37,761 nt of DNA from Myxococcota bacterium (GCA_030065855.1 JASJCT010000051.1:1-37761); one strand, 5' to 3'; positions 16,604-26,410 are shown, counted from the stretch's first letter. Notes: a model not told the origin generated them from the letters alone. Translations and numbers: made by a program.

Positions 16604-19600
16604 TTACATCTTGAGCTGGGCCCTTACGTAGGGAAACATACCCGGCACATCATAGGTCGTTGCATCAAACCCGTTTAGCTGGCAGCTGAAGCACGGTGGC
16701 GGTTCTGTATTGAAGAGATTGTTCACACCAAAGGTTACGTTCAGGTGGTCATCCAATACTGGCGGCGACCAGGTGACCTGCATATCCACATAGGCCCGCG
16801 CGTCGATTTTATTTTCAGAGTTATCATCGTTTACCGTGTCATAGTCTGAGCAGATGTCGAAGTCCTCGAATCCGCGACATGCTTCTGTGACCGAGTGGAT
16901 GTAGCGCGTGGTCAGGGAGGCGCCAAAGGCGTTCAAGGCCCAGCCCAGGGTCAGTGCGGACTTGAATCTGGGGAATGCGCGCTCTGGATCGCCGAGCTCC
17001 CTGCCGTGGCGTTCGATTGTCTGGAACCCATCCTCGCAGTCCGGGTTGTCCGGTGAAACCGAGCAGGGGATTTTCTCCTCATATCGGAACAGGATGGTTG
17101 AAATAGAAATCAACTGAAAGCGTCCGGCAACCGTGTTGGGGCTCAAATAGGTCAAATTGATGTCAAGGCCGTCAGTGAGTATCTGTCCGATATTGGTCAG
17201 CTCATTTGAAAAGCCGTTGATCACGCCGCCAGCGGTTCGGGATATGCCCTGGCACATGGCATCATCCATGGTTTGCACGCAGGCGTCGATTTGGACCTGT
17301 GCGTCGATAGCGCTGATCGCGTCACTGAGCTCGATCCAATAGTATCCCACTTCGAGGTCCAGCTGGTCGGCCCAGCTCTGATCTTTTACCCACCAGGGGC
17401 TGTAGACGACACTGGCGGATACGCCTTTGGAAGTTTCTGGATCCAGGTCCTGGTTCCCACCGGTGGTGACAGAGATTTGCTGGTTGAACTGTTCATAGCT
17501 GCCGTCTGCTGGCACGCCCAGAGCAGCGCAGTTGGCCTGCACTTCTGGCGAGGCCGCTACACCACTGCTCAGGCCGAGCATATCTGAGCAGGGATCGTTG
17601 AGCACCATGTCGTACCTGGCCTTGCTGCCAAAGAGCTCGCCAATGCCCGGCGCCCTGAACCCTTGGGCAAAGCTACCCCTTAGCAGCAGGTCTTCGAGGG
17701 GCTTCCAGCGCGCGCCCCCTTTGAAGGTGCCGTAGGTGCCAAATGTGGAGTAGTTCGAAAACCTGAACGCCCCGGAGATATCAAGCATTTGAACCGCCGG
17801 GATCGACTTGAGGATGGGAACGACCATCTCTGCATAGGCTTCGAAAACATCGTATTCGCCAGATGTGGGGCTCGACGGCACGCCAGCTGAATCACCGGCC
17901 ACGACGACTGGATCTGGCCTAAAGAATCCTTCTAAGTAGCGATACTCGCCACCAAGGGCAAACCCCAGCATACCTGCCGGCAACTCGATGATATCGCCCG
18001 TGATATTGGCGTTGATGGCAAAGAGCTCCTGTTGGGACAAATCCTTTTGGACGAACGTGACATAGTCGAGCATGGCCGGGGTAATGGTGCCTTCCCCATT
18101 TGGGCCTTGGCCGCCAAAGATGTTAAAGGGAACACACCCAGGATCAGCGGCGCACAGATCTGGCGAACCCAGGGCTGTCTGCAATTTCGCAGAGTTGAAC
18201 CCGCCCTGCTTGACCTGGTCGGCCCGGTTGACGGCATACATTACGGTCGTATCCCAGTAGAAGAATTTATCGCCGAAATTGAAATCCCCGTGGAAGCCGC
18301 CAGAGGATAGCCACGTATTGACATTCTGGTTGAAAATTCGGGGCCCGTTTTCAATAGGACGGCGACCGATGAAGTAGGACATGGTTTGGGCATCTAGGGT
18401 GAACCCAAAGGGGTTGTACGGATTGGCCGCGTCGATGGAGATCTGATCGAGACGGTTTCCATTGCCAGCCTCTGAACCGATAAACAGGGGCTCTGGTGCA
18501 GCCTGGTTTCTTGATTTCCGATTGTTAAACAGGGCCTTGACGTGCATGCGTACCCTGTCGCTGAGCTCGTGCTCGATCTGAGTAAAAAGGCCAAACCGCT
18601 GGGACGGGGTCTGAACGAGGTTGTATTGCGAGTAATTGAATCGATCATCCACTGTAAATTCGTGAAAGTCACCGCCATTGGGATTTGTTGGATCGTAGAG
18701 GGGAATACCGCCGACCCCATCATTTATGGTGAGATCCATTTCTTGACCGGTGTTGGGATCGATAAAATAAAACCGACCCTGGGGTGTTCCAGATGAGCAA
18801 TATCCCGTGCAAGCGCCGATCTCAGGGGTGGGATAGGTCGAGATATCCCGGTCCTTGGCCTTGACCTCATTTTGATCGACAAATGACAGGTTGAATATCA
18901 TTGACGTCTTTTCCGCTTCAGCCCCCCAGGTCAGGTTATACTCCTGCAGCATGCCGTCGCCGTGGTGATAGCCACCCACATAGGCATCTCCTTGAAATCC
19001 ATCAATACTCTTCTTGGTGATGATATTGACCACGCCGGCAATGGCATCGGAACCGTAGATCGCGGAAGCGCCGTCTTCCAGAATCTCGATGCGATCGATG
19101 ATGCCGATCGGGATCGTATTCAGGTCCGTCCCTGCTGCAACACCACTGGCTGAAGAGCCATTGACCCATCGCACCCCGTCGACCAGGACAAGCACCCGCT
19201 TTGGACCGAGGTTGCGCAGATCTGCCTGCGCTGCACCAGCGCCGATCCCACCGCCGTCTGGGGGAAAGCCAAAGTTACCGCTGGAATTGAATTTAGTATT
19301 CAGCGCACCACCGGAAACCGGCAGTTTCTGAAGCAGATCCGCAATGGACGTCAAACCGGTCCGCTCGATGTCTTCTTCTGAAAACTGCAATACAGGGGCG
19401 GGCTTGTCGAGGGCACTTCGAATGCGAGAACCGGTAACGACAATCTCTTCCACATCATCATCGGCCTTGGCTTCTGCATCCGCACCTTCTGGGACCACAT
19501 CTGATGGGGTGAGATCAACTTCGGCCTGGTCGGCCACACCGGCTTCGGCCGTGGCGGTCGGTGCTGCAGGCGCGTCGGCCGGCGGTGCATCACCACTTGT

Positions 19601-19867
19601 TTCAGTCTCCTCAGGTGCTGGTGGCTGATCCTGCTGCTCTGGTGGTTGGTCAGTTGGCGCTTCGCCGCCACCCTCACTCTGGGCAGTGGGCTCCCCTTGA
19701 GGAGCCGCTTCTGCCTGCGGGGCCTTTTTCTCTGGAGCTTGGTCGCTCCCTTGCTCAGATTGCTCTGGCGCTGGGTTTTCTTGCGCAACTGCTGCGTTTC
19801 CAACGAAAATCGCGACAATTGCCATCCCGCAAAGCAATGTCAACACATAATTGGACACTGATCTCAT
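16604..19867 (-). CDS. TonB-dependent outer-membrane receptor
   Basis: This 1087-residue protein has a signal peptide (1-29), then an unusual linker of about 110 residues rich in Pro, Glu, Gln and Ala (30-140). The segment [10 protein letters not shown] (139-148) marks the start of the plug domain (about 150-285), which has the [19 protein letters not shown] and [22 protein letters not shown] blocks typical of the family. The remainder is a beta-barrel of about 800 residues ending in [12 protein letters not shown] and a final YVRAQLKM. Such receptors import siderophores, B12, sugars or peptides using TonB energy; the ligand is unknown. GGAGGT precedes the ATG by about seven bases, and a good promoter lies 90 bases upstream. 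No TonB, ExbB or ExbD gene is in the window. Confidence 0.92.
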   Translation of the reverse strand: MRSVSNYVLTLLCGMAIVAIFVGNAAVAQENPAPEQSEQGSDQAPEKKAPQAEAAPQGEPTAQSEGGGEAPTDQPPEQQDQPPAPEETETSGDAPPADAPAAPTATAEAGVADQAEVDLTPSDVVPEGADAEAKADDDVEEIVVTGSRIRSALDKPAPVLQFSEEDIERTGLTSIADLLQKLPVSGGALNTKFNSSGNFGFPPDGGGIGAGAAQADLRNLGPKRVLVLVDGVRWVNGSSASGVAAGTDLNTIPIGIIDRIEILEDGASAIYGSDAIAGVVNIITKKSIDGFQGDAYVGGYHHGDGMLQEYNLTWGAEAEKTSMIFNLSFVDQNEVKAKDRDISTYPTPEIGACTGYCSSGTPQGRFYFIDPNTGQEMDLTINDGVGGIPLYDPTNPNGGDFHEFTVDDRFNYSQYNLVQTPSQRFGLFTQIEHELSDRVRMHVKALFNNRKSRNQAAPEPLFIGSEAGNGNRLDQISIDAANPYNPFGFTLDAQTMSYFIGRRPIENGPRIFNQNVNTWLSSGGFHGDFNFGDKFFYWDTTVMYAVNRADQVKQGGFNSAKLQTALGSPDLCAADPGCVPFNIFGGQGPNGEGTITPAMLDYVTFVQKDLSQQELFAINANITGDIIELPAGMLGFALGGEYRYLEGFFRPDPVVVAGDSAGVPSSPTSGEYDVFEAYAEMVVPILKSIPAVQMLDISGAFRFSNYSTFGTYGTFKGGARWKPLEDLLLRGSFAQGFRAPGIGELFGSKARYDMVLNDPCSDMLGLSSGVAASPEVQANCAALGVPADGSYEQFNQQISVTTGGNQDLDPETSKGVSASVVYSPWWVKDQSWADQLDLEVGYYWIELSDAISAIDAQVQIDACVQTMDDAMCQGISRTAGGVINGFSNELTNIGQILTDGLDINLTYLSPNTVAGRFQLISISTILFRYEEKIPCSVSPDNPDCEDGFQTIERHGRELGDPERAFPRFKSALTLGWALNAFGASLTTRYIHSVTEACRGFEDFDICSDYDTVNDDNSENKIDARAYVDMQVTWSPPVLDDHLNVTFGVNNLFNTEPPPCFSCQLNGFDATTYDVPGMFPYVRAQLKM

Positions 19868-19954
19868 GAGTGGACACCTCCATTCAGTTTGTAAAACACA
19901 CTAACAATTCAAAAGAATCTACCGACGCTTTATAAATACAAAATAATGAAGGCC

Positions 19955-19984
19955 ATATAATGGAAAGGAACGACTTTTTGTCAA
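19955..19984 (-). promoter_or_regulatory. Probable promoter of the TonB receptor gene
   Basis: On the minus strand a perfect TTGACA (19984-19979) is followed after 18 bases by TTATAT (19960-19955). Transcription would start near 19948 and give a leader of about 80 bases. The surrounding region is strongly AT-rich, as for many receptor promoters. No Fur-like 19-base operator was recognised. Confidence 0.55.
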
Positions 19985-20288
19985 CTAAATAATTTTCACT
20001 ACTCCAGAATAGAAATAAATAGAATAGTACTGAACAATTGACTATCTATTACCTTAAACTATAGGGAAATATAGGGGTTACAAAACTCTATGCACCATGC
20101 TTGTTTAAAGGGCATTGAGTATCATCACAACTTTTTATTTTCACTATAAAAATCGATATTTTTATACGCAAGATAAATACAGGTTATCGACGGGATAATA
20201 ATATTTGTTACTTAAGCGTAGGCGGTCTGGGTTTCCCGCTCGGATTGGCATGCCACAGGATGCCACAATGAATACTATAATAATTAAA
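19985..20288. other. AT-rich intergenic region with an A/T-only stem-loop
   Basis: The 421-base gap between aspS and the TonB receptor gene holds no gene that I can support. Besides the receptor promoter it contains a nine-base-pair stem with a four-base loop at 20145-20166 (TATAAAAAT, loop CGAT, ATTTTTATA). A GGCAT/ATGCC inverted repeat lies nearer aspS. Neither looks like a standard terminator. The first could be an operator or an unwinding site. Confidence 0.4.
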
Positions 20289-22079
20289 TTAATCTCCTTT
20301 GAACTTGAGAGATATCCCCAACTCAGCGAGCTGTGCAGCGTCGACCCTGCTCGGTGCATCGGTCATGAGGCAGGCGGCCCGTGTGGTTTTGGGAAAGGCA
20401 ATGACGTCGCGGATAACGTCGGTGCCGACGAGGATCGAGACGAGCCGGTCAAACCCAAAGGCCAATCCACCGTGTGGTGGGGCGCCGTAGGAAAGGGCTG
20501 ACAGCAAAAACCCAAACTTCTCCTTTGCTTCGTCTTTGCCCATACCGAGTGCGTCAAAAATGCGAGATTGGACTTCGGGATCGCAATTACGAATAGATCC
20601 GCCCCCGATCTCCTGGCCATTTACTACTAAATCGTACGCCCGGGCGCGCACCTCGAGGGGGTCGGTATCGAGGAGGGGTAAGTCCTCTGGCAGAGGCGCG
20701 GTAAACGGGTGATGCACAGCTGCCGTTCTATTGGTTTCAGGGTCTTTTTCGAACATTGGGAAATCGACGACCCAAACAAAGCCGAACGCATCGGGTTTGA
20801 AGAGGCCGAGGTGCTGGCCGAGGTGGGCGCGCAACCGTCCGGCTGCAGTTTGCGCAACAGTGGGGGTGCTATCGGCAACGAACAGCAACAGATCACCATC
20901 TCGAGCACCCATCTCCCCGAGCGCGACTTGCTCCAGGGCGGCATCAAAGAACTTGGCCACTGGACCTTTGAACTGACCCTCCTGCCGCTTGACCCAGGCC
21001 AGGCCTCCCACGCCGTAGGTTTTGACGAACGCTGTGAGCGCATCTATTTCCTTTCTCGACATCTGAGCCCCGCCTTCAACCGTTAGGCCGAGCACGCGTC
21101 CACCATTGGCCGCGGCATTGGAAAATACCTTGAACGACGATGATTTGGCTGTGTCCGTAAGATCGCACAGGGTCATGTCAAACCGCACGTCTGGATTATC
21201 CACGCCATAGCGACGTATCGCTTCGTCATAGCTAATTTTCGGAATCGGCAGCAGTACGTCGACCCCTCGTAGCGCGCCAAAGAGTTTCGCTATCATACCG
21301 TCGGCAATGGCCATCACATCGTCCGGGGCCACAAAGCTCATCTCCACATCGATCTGGGTAAATTCGGGTTGGCGGTCCGCGCGCAAATCTTCGTCTCGAA
21401 AACAGCGGCAGATTTGGTAATAGCGCTCAATGCCCGCTACTTGCAGGAGCTGCTTGTATAGCTGGGGCGATTGGGGCAGGGCGTAAAACGAGCCGGGTTG
21501 GATGCGAGATGGGACCAAATAATCCCGGGCACCTTCGGGCGTCGACTTGGAGAGCACAGGCGTCTCGACCTCGATAAAATCCTCCCCATTGAAATGCTCT
21601 CGCACGATCGCCGCGGCTTTGGCGCGCAGGATCAATGCCTGCTGCAGCGGCGGTCGCCTCAAATCCAGGTAGCGATAGGTAAGGCGGGTCGCTTCACTAG
21701 CGTCTATGGTATCGGTGACCTGGAACGGCATGGATTCAGACCGGTTGAGCAGGGATAACGCAGTAGCGCGGATTTCGATCTCACCGGTCTCCAGGTTGGG
21801 GTTGGGCTTGCCGCTTCGCCGGCGCACCATCCCGCGCACTGCCACCACATACTCCTGGCGCAGTGCTTTGGAGACGTCGATTGCACTTGGTTCGAGATCT
21901 GCTGCGTCGAACACCACCTGAACCAAGCCGCTCCTATCCCTTAGATCCACGAAGATCGCGCCGCCGTGATCGCGCACCGCATCGATCCATCCCATCAACA
22001 CGACGGTTTGCCCTTCATCTTTTGTACCGAGCCTGCCTGCCCAGTGACTTTTTTTCCACTCCTCGATAAACCGGCCCAC
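20289..22079 (-). CDS. aspS: Aspartyl-tRNA synthetase, probably non-discriminating
   Basis: This 596-residue class II synthetase charges tRNA-Asp with aspartate in the cytoplasm. The N-terminal OB-fold anticodon domain is at about 1-115. Motif 2 reads FRDEDLRADRQPEFTQID, the bacterial GAD insertion is in the middle (about 290-420), and motif 3 reads GGLAFGFDRL near the end. The OB-fold loop reads RDHGG (His38). In characterised enzymes that also charge tRNA-Asn this position is His, whereas discriminating enzymes such as that of Escherichia coli have Leu. This suggests that the organism makes Asn-tRNA by amidation. The GTG at 22079 has AAAGGAG seven to eight bases upstream. It is the third gene of a minus-strand run after coaBC and a B3/B4-domain protein. 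Confidence 0.95.
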   Translation of the reverse strand: MGRFIEEWKKSHWAGRLGTKDEGQTVVLMGWIDAVRDHGGAIFVDLRDRSGLVQVVFDAADLEPSAIDVSKALRQEYVVAVRGMVRRRSGKPNPNLETGEIEIRATALSLLNRSESMPFQVTDTIDASEATRLTYRYLDLRRPPLQQALILRAKAAAIVREHFNGEDFIEVETPVLSKSTPEGARDYLVPSRIQPGSFYALPQSPQLYKQLLQVAGIERYYQICRCFRDEDLRADRQPEFTQIDVEMSFVAPDDVMAIADGMIAKLFGALRGVDVLLPIPKISYDEAIRRYGVDNPDVRFDMTLCDLTDTAKSSSFKVFSNAAANGGRVLGLTVEGGAQMSRKEIDALTAFVKTYGVGGLAWVKRQEGQFKGPVAKFFDAALEQVALGEMGARDGDLLLFVADSTPTVAQTAAGRLRAHLGQHLGLFKPDAFGFVWVVDFPMFEKDPETNRTAAVHHPFTAPLPEDLPLLDTDPLEVRARAYDLVVNGQEIGGGSIRNCDPEVQSRIFDALGMGKDEAKEKFGFLLSALSYGAPPHGGLAFGFDRLVSILVGTDVIRDVIAFPKTTRAACLMTDAPSRVDAAQLAELGISLKFKGD

Positions 22080-22154
22080 TTGGTAGCTCCTTTGGCAAAA
22101 AACACCCTTCAGTTACACCAAAAAGGTCCTGACGAAAAGAACTGTTCCTGTGTT

Positions 22155-22823
22155 TCACCCACCCACGACGGTGGGCCCGACGATAGTGGCGCCAAAGTGG
22201 CTCTCAGCAAGGGATTGGGTTTGTGCAAGTGCCTGGCGTAGGGTCGCCTCGGTCCCGCCTCTGTATTGATACAAAATGACCAATGCATTTGGTACGAGGC
22301 CTCTGATCCCTGTTCTGAGCGAGTCTGATGTGGGAGAGCCAAACGGGCCGATGGCATCGGCTGCACACAACCGGCCGGCCAGGTTGACCTGCAGCTCGCG
22401 AAACCCGTCGTAGCGCCATGAGGGGTCGCCCAATTGTATGGTGACCGTATCACCGGCAATGTTTGACAGGTCGTAAAGCCCGACTGGAATCAGACTGACC
22501 AGGCTGACCAGGTTGCACATATCCACAAGGGGGTGAATGCGGTTGAGCGACTGACCCCGAATGACGCGCCGCAGGAGCGCCTCAGAGGAGGGTCTTCGCT
22601 TGGTGGGTTCAAGACCGACTGCCCGAAAGAGCCGGCGCGTGTCGATGACCCCGGGCACCTTGCCCACTGTTTGCCCGGCATAATTTTTTTCGATTGTCGC
22701 GCACGCAGACCGTATCCCCTGCCACAGTCTATCGTGACAGCGCTCGGGGTATGTGAGGCACCGCAGCTCGATGACACCTGCCCGGACGATGCCCAAGAGT
22801 TCCTCTTTAATGTTGACGTTCAT
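22155..22823 (-). CDS. Stand-alone B3/B4-domain protein (PheRS beta-like editing fold)
   Basis: This 222-residue protein matches the B3/B4 domain found in the beta subunit of phenylalanyl-tRNA synthetase, where it houses the editing site, but here it is a separate protein without catalytic or anticodon domains. The recognisable core is RRLFRAVGLEPTKRRPSSEALLRRV followed by the NLVSLVSLIPVGLYDL helix and a GD...FRE block; each piece lies between about residues 60 and 150. Stand-alone members are widespread but poorly studied; trans-editing of mischarged tRNA is a reasonable idea, not shown. It starts 14 bases after coaBC and ends 75 bases before aspS, so it may share a transcript with that synthetase. 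Confidence 0.82.
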   Translation of the reverse strand: MNVNIKEELLGIVRAGVIELRCLTYPERCHDRLWQGIRSACATIEKNYAGQTVGKVPGVIDTRRLFRAVGLEPTKRRPSSEALLRRVIRGQSLNRIHPLVDMCNLVSLVSLIPVGLYDLSNIAGDTVTIQLGDPSWRYDGFRELQVNLAGRLCAADAIGPFGSPTSDSLRTGIRGLVPNALVILYQYRGGTEATLRQALAQTQSLAESHFGATIVGPTVVGG

Positions 22824-22837
22824 CGAGATCTGCTTTT

Positions 22838-24037
22838 TTAGTCTGCCTGCCAGTCCCGTGCGATCAACAGGTCTAGCAATCTGTTGGCCAGGGAGGTTTT
22901 TGATAAACTGCCAGTGGGCTCTTCCCGTCCTGCATCATCGATGATCAGGGCTTCGGTATCGGTTCCACCAAACCCGCTTGTGGCCAGATTTGCCACAATG
23001 ATGTGGGCTTTTTTCATTTTTAACTTTTCTCGGGCTGCTGTTGCGAGATGCTCTGTCTCAAGGGCAAAGCCGACCCGGACAGGCTGCTGCTTGGTGTTTG
23101 GCAACTTGCTGAGTTCCTCGAGAATATCGGGATTGCGAACCAGCTTGATCGCGCGCTCTTTTTCGCCTGGCCCCTTTTTAAGCTTGTGTTCGCTCATTTT
23201 TTCAGGGCGATAATCCGCAACCGCCGCCACCATTATCACAGCGTCGCAATCCTTTACACGGTCCATCACGGCTGCGCGCATTTCCAAAGCGGATCGCACT
23301 TGCACGAGCTCGCTTACCTGGGGAGGACTGAGGGCCGTGGGTCCAGTGACCAGAACGACAGTGGCGCCTCGCTGGGCAGCCATGTTTGCAATGGCGTATC
23401 CCATTCTTCCAGAGGAGCGATTGGAGATAAATCGTACCGGGTCGATATCCTCGACGGTTGGGCCAGCCGTGACCAGCACGGTGCGCCCACACAGGTCCCC
23501 TTCTAGCATGGCCTCAGCGGCCTCAAATATTTCGATCGGCTCTGCCATGCGTCCGGGTCCGGTCCAGCCACAGGCCAGGTCTCCAGAACCCGGTGCGACA
23601 AATCGCCAGTCGCAAGTGGTCCGCAGGGTTTCTAAATTGCGCCGGGTCGCAGGGTGTTCCCACATGTTTGTATTCATTGCCGGTGCTGCGAGCACAGGTC
23701 CCCTGTAGGCCAACGTCACTGCAGAAATCAGATCACTGGCCCGTCCCACTGCAGTTCTGGCTAAGAAATCCGCCGTAGCAGGGGCAATGACGAACAGATC
23801 AGCGGCATCAGCAACCTCAATATGGGGCACACCACTGCGGTTTCTATTGAACATCTGTACCAACGCGGGCTGACCCGATAGGGTTTCGAGGGTAAGGGGT
23901 GAGATAAATTCACACGCAGCCTCGCTCATTACCACCTGAACCCGGGCACCAGCCCGTATGAACTGCCGGCACAACACCGCGCTTTTATACGCTGCAATGC
24001 CGCCGGTGACGCCCAAGAGAATTGATTTGTCTTTCAT
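22838..24037 (-). CDS. coaBC: Bifunctional phosphopantothenoylcysteine decarboxylase/phosphopantothenate-cysteine ligase
   Basis: This 399-residue enzyme carries out two steps of coenzyme A synthesis: it joins phosphopantothenate to cysteine (CoaB) and decarboxylates the product (CoaC). The N-terminal flavin-dependent CoaC part shows GVTGGIAAYK (9-18), catalytic His72 in PHIEVADAAD, AMNTNMW (120-126) and Cys156 in DLACGWTGPG. The C-terminal CoaB part has the Rossmann start VLVTAGPTVEDIDPVRFISN, AAVADYRP with the following Lys-rich loop, and KLVRNPDIL. The length is normal. AAAGGCGAA precedes the ATG. It is the first gene of the run with the B3/B4 protein and aspS. The gap upstream contains a palindromic repeat shared with the divergent gene. 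Confidence 0.95.
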   Translation of the reverse strand: MKDKSILLGVTGGIAAYKSAVLCRQFIRAGARVQVVMSEAACEFISPLTLETLSGQPALVQMFNRNRSGVPHIEVADAADLFVIAPATADFLARTAVGRASDLISAVTLAYRGPVLAAPAMNTNMWEHPATRRNLETLRTTCDWRFVAPGSGDLACGWTGPGRMAEPIEIFEAAEAMLEGDLCGRTVLVTAGPTVEDIDPVRFISNRSSGRMGYAIANMAAQRGATVVLVTGPTALSPPQVSELVQVRSALEMRAAVMDRVKDCDAVIMVAAVADYRPEKMSEHKLKKGPGEKERAIKLVRNPDILEELSKLPNTKQQPVRVGFALETEHLATAAREKLKMKKAHIIVANLATSGFGGTDTEALIIDDAGREEPTGSLSKTSLANRLLDLLIARDWQAD

Positions 24038-24096
24038 TTTCGCCTTTTTACTGTCTTAGTACTTTGTCGATAAGACAAACGTCGGATAAAAAGCCA

Positions 24097-24183
24097 CCCC
24101 TGGCAAAGGGGGCTGGGGGGATTTCGTCATCTCCTCTGGCGTTGTGGGTGACAAAATCCCCCTTCCCCCCTTTTTCAAGGGGG
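24097..24183. repeat. Nested palindromic MITE-like element
   Basis: Two arms of 22 bases (24108-24129 and 24149-24170) are inverted repeats with few mismatches: a G-rich arm ending in GATTTCGTCA faces TGACAAAATCCCCC. Each arm also forms its own small hairpin (24097-24111 and 24165-24183). The sequence CCCCCTTTTTCAA at 24166-24178 recurs exactly at 29423-29435. It lies in the 314-base divergent gap between coaBC and the gene at 24352, in which I see no gene. Confidence 0.65.
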
Positions 24184-24351
24184 AATCTGATAACCTCAGC
24201 CGACAAGTTTCGTTTGACATAGCGCCAGTTTCCAGTCTGCTCTCACGAGCCGAATAATCCCTGTAGGTATTCTAATGTAGTTTTTTTGACTACATAAACC
24301 TACCATGCTAAAACAGATTATCCCATTGGCTCATTTTTCATGGAGGATACC

Positions 24352-25623
24352 ATGAGCACATCACCAGATGGAAAAAAAGACGTGGCAGCGAACGATATTG
24401 TGCGCCTTAAGATCCATGGTGCGCAGATGGCTGTGAATACCCTGCGGGAACAGCAAACCCGTCGCGGTGTGTCTCTGATCTGTCCGTTTCCAGCCCTTGA
24501 GATGAATATTCCGGTTCATTACGGGCCCAAAGACGGTGCATCTCAATGCGGTACGATTCATCGAATCAGCGTTGAGGACGATCCAGAAACGAGTTTACCT
24601 AGATTGCGGCTCTCGATTCGTACAGATGATGGTCGCAGTACGGTCATCGCAGAGCCACCGGAAAATCTCATCGCAGCATCGACCAAATCCATGGACGAGG
24701 ATGCCGATCCCGACAGGGCGATCGTGGACGAGTTTTTTTCGTTTGAGACAAAGCTCATCGACGATGATGACTGGGCCGAAGATGACCCGGAATGGGTAAA
24801 CTGTCAGGATGTTTCAATGCCGGATCAATCCATTGCCCGCGCAAAGACCCGGCGTCGTTACAAAATGGTGCGCGCAATGGGATGGGCTGTTGTGGTTGTG
24901 GCTTTGGGTGTCGCCGGTTTTGCCCTTCATCGATCCGGCGTGTTTGGTATAGATGAAATCCGATCCTATGTCGCTGGATTTTCGCTTGGAGATATACCTA
25001 CATCCCAAGACTCCCCCAAGGCCCGGCAGACAGATAACGCGGCCCATCACCCAATGTTGGAAAGTCGCGACCCAGCCTTGATAGCAACACCGACAAGCCC
25101 GGCCGAAGCGCACACCCCTGATGTGCCTGAAACCATTGCTGCAACCCCAGCCGCTGCTGCCGGTGCCCAAGAGGCAGCCCAATCGCCTGCGCCCTCAGTC
25201 GCATTGGTTTCCGCAGCTGCTCCTGCGAGCGATGTGGCCGAAAATACCCCTTTGAAATCCGACCCCCCAGGCGCCCCAGCTCAGGCATCGGATACGCCCA
25301 AGGACGAGGTGACGCTCCTTTTGCCAACGCGGTGGCCTGTCGAATATGCATCGGGATATCGGGTTCGGGATCCAAACGGCGTGGTGATTGATGTCCCGGG
25401 CGGTCTGGCCAGGAGAGAGGGGTGGATTGAATCCCTGGCACATCATCCGCTCATTCGGTCGGTGAAGTCGATTCAGCGCGAAACCGGTGTCCGATTCATC
25501 GTTTACGTCAATGGGAATTTACCCCGGTTCATGACCAGCCCACGGGCAAATGGCGTGGCCCTTCGCCTCTATTACCCCAAGGATGACGCCCTCCAGACAG
25601 AACAGGTTGCCTCAATCGATTGA
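24352..25623 (+). CDS. Single-pass membrane protein with C-terminal AMIN-like domain
   Basis: This 423-residue protein has an N-terminal cytoplasmic domain of about 110 residues that I do not recognise, an acidic stretch (115-150), one membrane segment (about 176-193) and a long Ala/Pro-rich periplasmic linker (about 210-320). The C-terminal domain (about 325-412) has alternating strands (VTLLLPTRWPVEYASGY, GVVIDVPGG, VRFIVYVN, GVALRLYY) that resemble AMIN domains, which bind peptidoglycan or secretin-type partners in the envelope. The second ATG is chosen because GGAGG at 24342-24346 lies five bases before it; an ATG at 24340 overlaps that site. It precedes the Mla-like transporter genes by 43 bases and may belong to the same envelope operon. 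The AMIN call is by pattern only. Confidence 0.65.
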   Translation: MSTSPDGKKDVAANDIVRLKIHGAQMAVNTLREQQTRRGVSLICPFPALEMNIPVHYGPKDGASQCGTIHRISVEDDPETSLPRLRLSIRTDDGRSTVIAEPPENLIAASTKSMDEDADPDRAIVDEFFSFETKLIDDDDWAEDDPEWVNCQDVSMPDQSIARAKTRRRYKMVRAMGWAVVVVALGVAGFALHRSGVFGIDEIRSYVAGFSLGDIPTSQDSPKARQTDNAAHHPMLESRDPALIATPTSPAEAHTPDVPETIAATPAAAAGAQEAAQSPAPSVALVSAAAPASDVAENTPLKSDPPGAPAQASDTPKDEVTLLLPTRWPVEYASGYRVRDPNGVVIDVPGGLARREGWIESLAHHPLIRSVKSIQRETGVRFIVYVNGNLPRFMTSPRANGVALRLYYPKDDALQTEQVASID

Positions 25624-25666
25624 TCCCCCTCTTGGTCCTGTGATCCAGCCCTGGTAGACTATATGC

Positions 25667-26410
25667 ATGATCAGTTTGGTCAATGTGGCCCGATCGTTCG
25701 GCAGTGTTCGGGCGCTCGACAACATTTCCCTCAAGATTGAGGCAGGCACCTTGCTCGGCATCATGGGACCTGGAGGGGCGGGGAAGACCACCCTGTGTCG
25801 CATCATTTCCGGCTTGATCAGGCCTGATGCCGGCGTGGTATTTGTTGCAGGTACCGACATGGTGCTGGCCGACGCCAAGACAATTCAAGAAACCCAATCG
25901 CGCATTGGCATGCAGTTTCAAAATAACGCCCTGTTTGAACACCTGACGGTCCTTTCGAATGTGGTCTACCCGCTCCAGCGCCTCACCGCACTGGGTGAGC
26001 GAGAGATCCGGACGCGCGCATTGGAGCGCCTGGCAATGGCGGCGCTCTTGGGGTTTGAAAATCGATTGCCTAGCGAACTCTCCGGTGGTCAGCGTCGGCG
26101 GGTCGCCCTGGCCCGGGCGTGTGTCACCGAGCCAGATATCCTAATCTGCGATGATCCCACTGCCGGGCTCGATCCAGTGACATCGAGGCGCATTCTCGAT
26201 ATGATCGCCGGGATTCGGTATCAGGCGAAAAACACCGTCGTCATTGTCTCTTCTGATGTGCTCGGTTTGCTGTCGGTATGCGATCGAGTGGCCCTGATGT
26301 GGAATGGGGAAGTGATTGTTGTGGATACGCCTGCTGCGTTTTCTGAACATGCGCACCCAAAGGTGAGGCGATTCCTCGAGGACGCGCGACTGCCGATGGG
26401 GCTGGATTGA
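25667..26410 (+). CDS. MlaF-like ABC transporter ATP-binding protein with altered catalytic residues
   Basis: This 247-residue ATPase is of the Mla/Ttg2 type, which drives phospholipid or solvent traffic between the membranes. It shows Walker A GPGGAGKTT (34-42), Q-loop Gln85, signature LSGGQ (138-142) and Walker B ILICDDPTAGLDP. Two positions differ from a standard ABC ATPase: the catalytic Glu after the Walker B Asp is Asp163, and the H-loop His is Ser196 (IVSSDV where E. coli MlaF has SHDV). The codons (GAT, TCT) are clear. Hydrolysis could be slow or could depend on another subunit. The ATG at 25667 has a poor ribosome binding site. The permease gene follows, with its ATG sharing the last base of this stop codon. 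Confidence 0.87.
   Translation: MISLVNVARSFGSVRALDNISLKIEAGTLLGIMGPGGAGKTTLCRIISGLIRPDAGVVFVAGTDMVLADAKTIQETQSRIGMQFQNNALFEHLTVLSNVVYPLQRLTALGEREIRTRALERLAMAALLGFENRLPSELSGGQRRRVALARACVTEPDILICDDPTAGLDPVTSRRILDMIAGIRYQAKNTVVIVSSDVLGLLSVCDRVALMWNGEVIVVDTPAAFSEHAHPKVRRFLEDARLPMGLD

Noticed and set aside
22149..22170. TGTTTCAC half-site as a possible parS
   Set aside because: Only one half resembles parS; the inverted half is missing.
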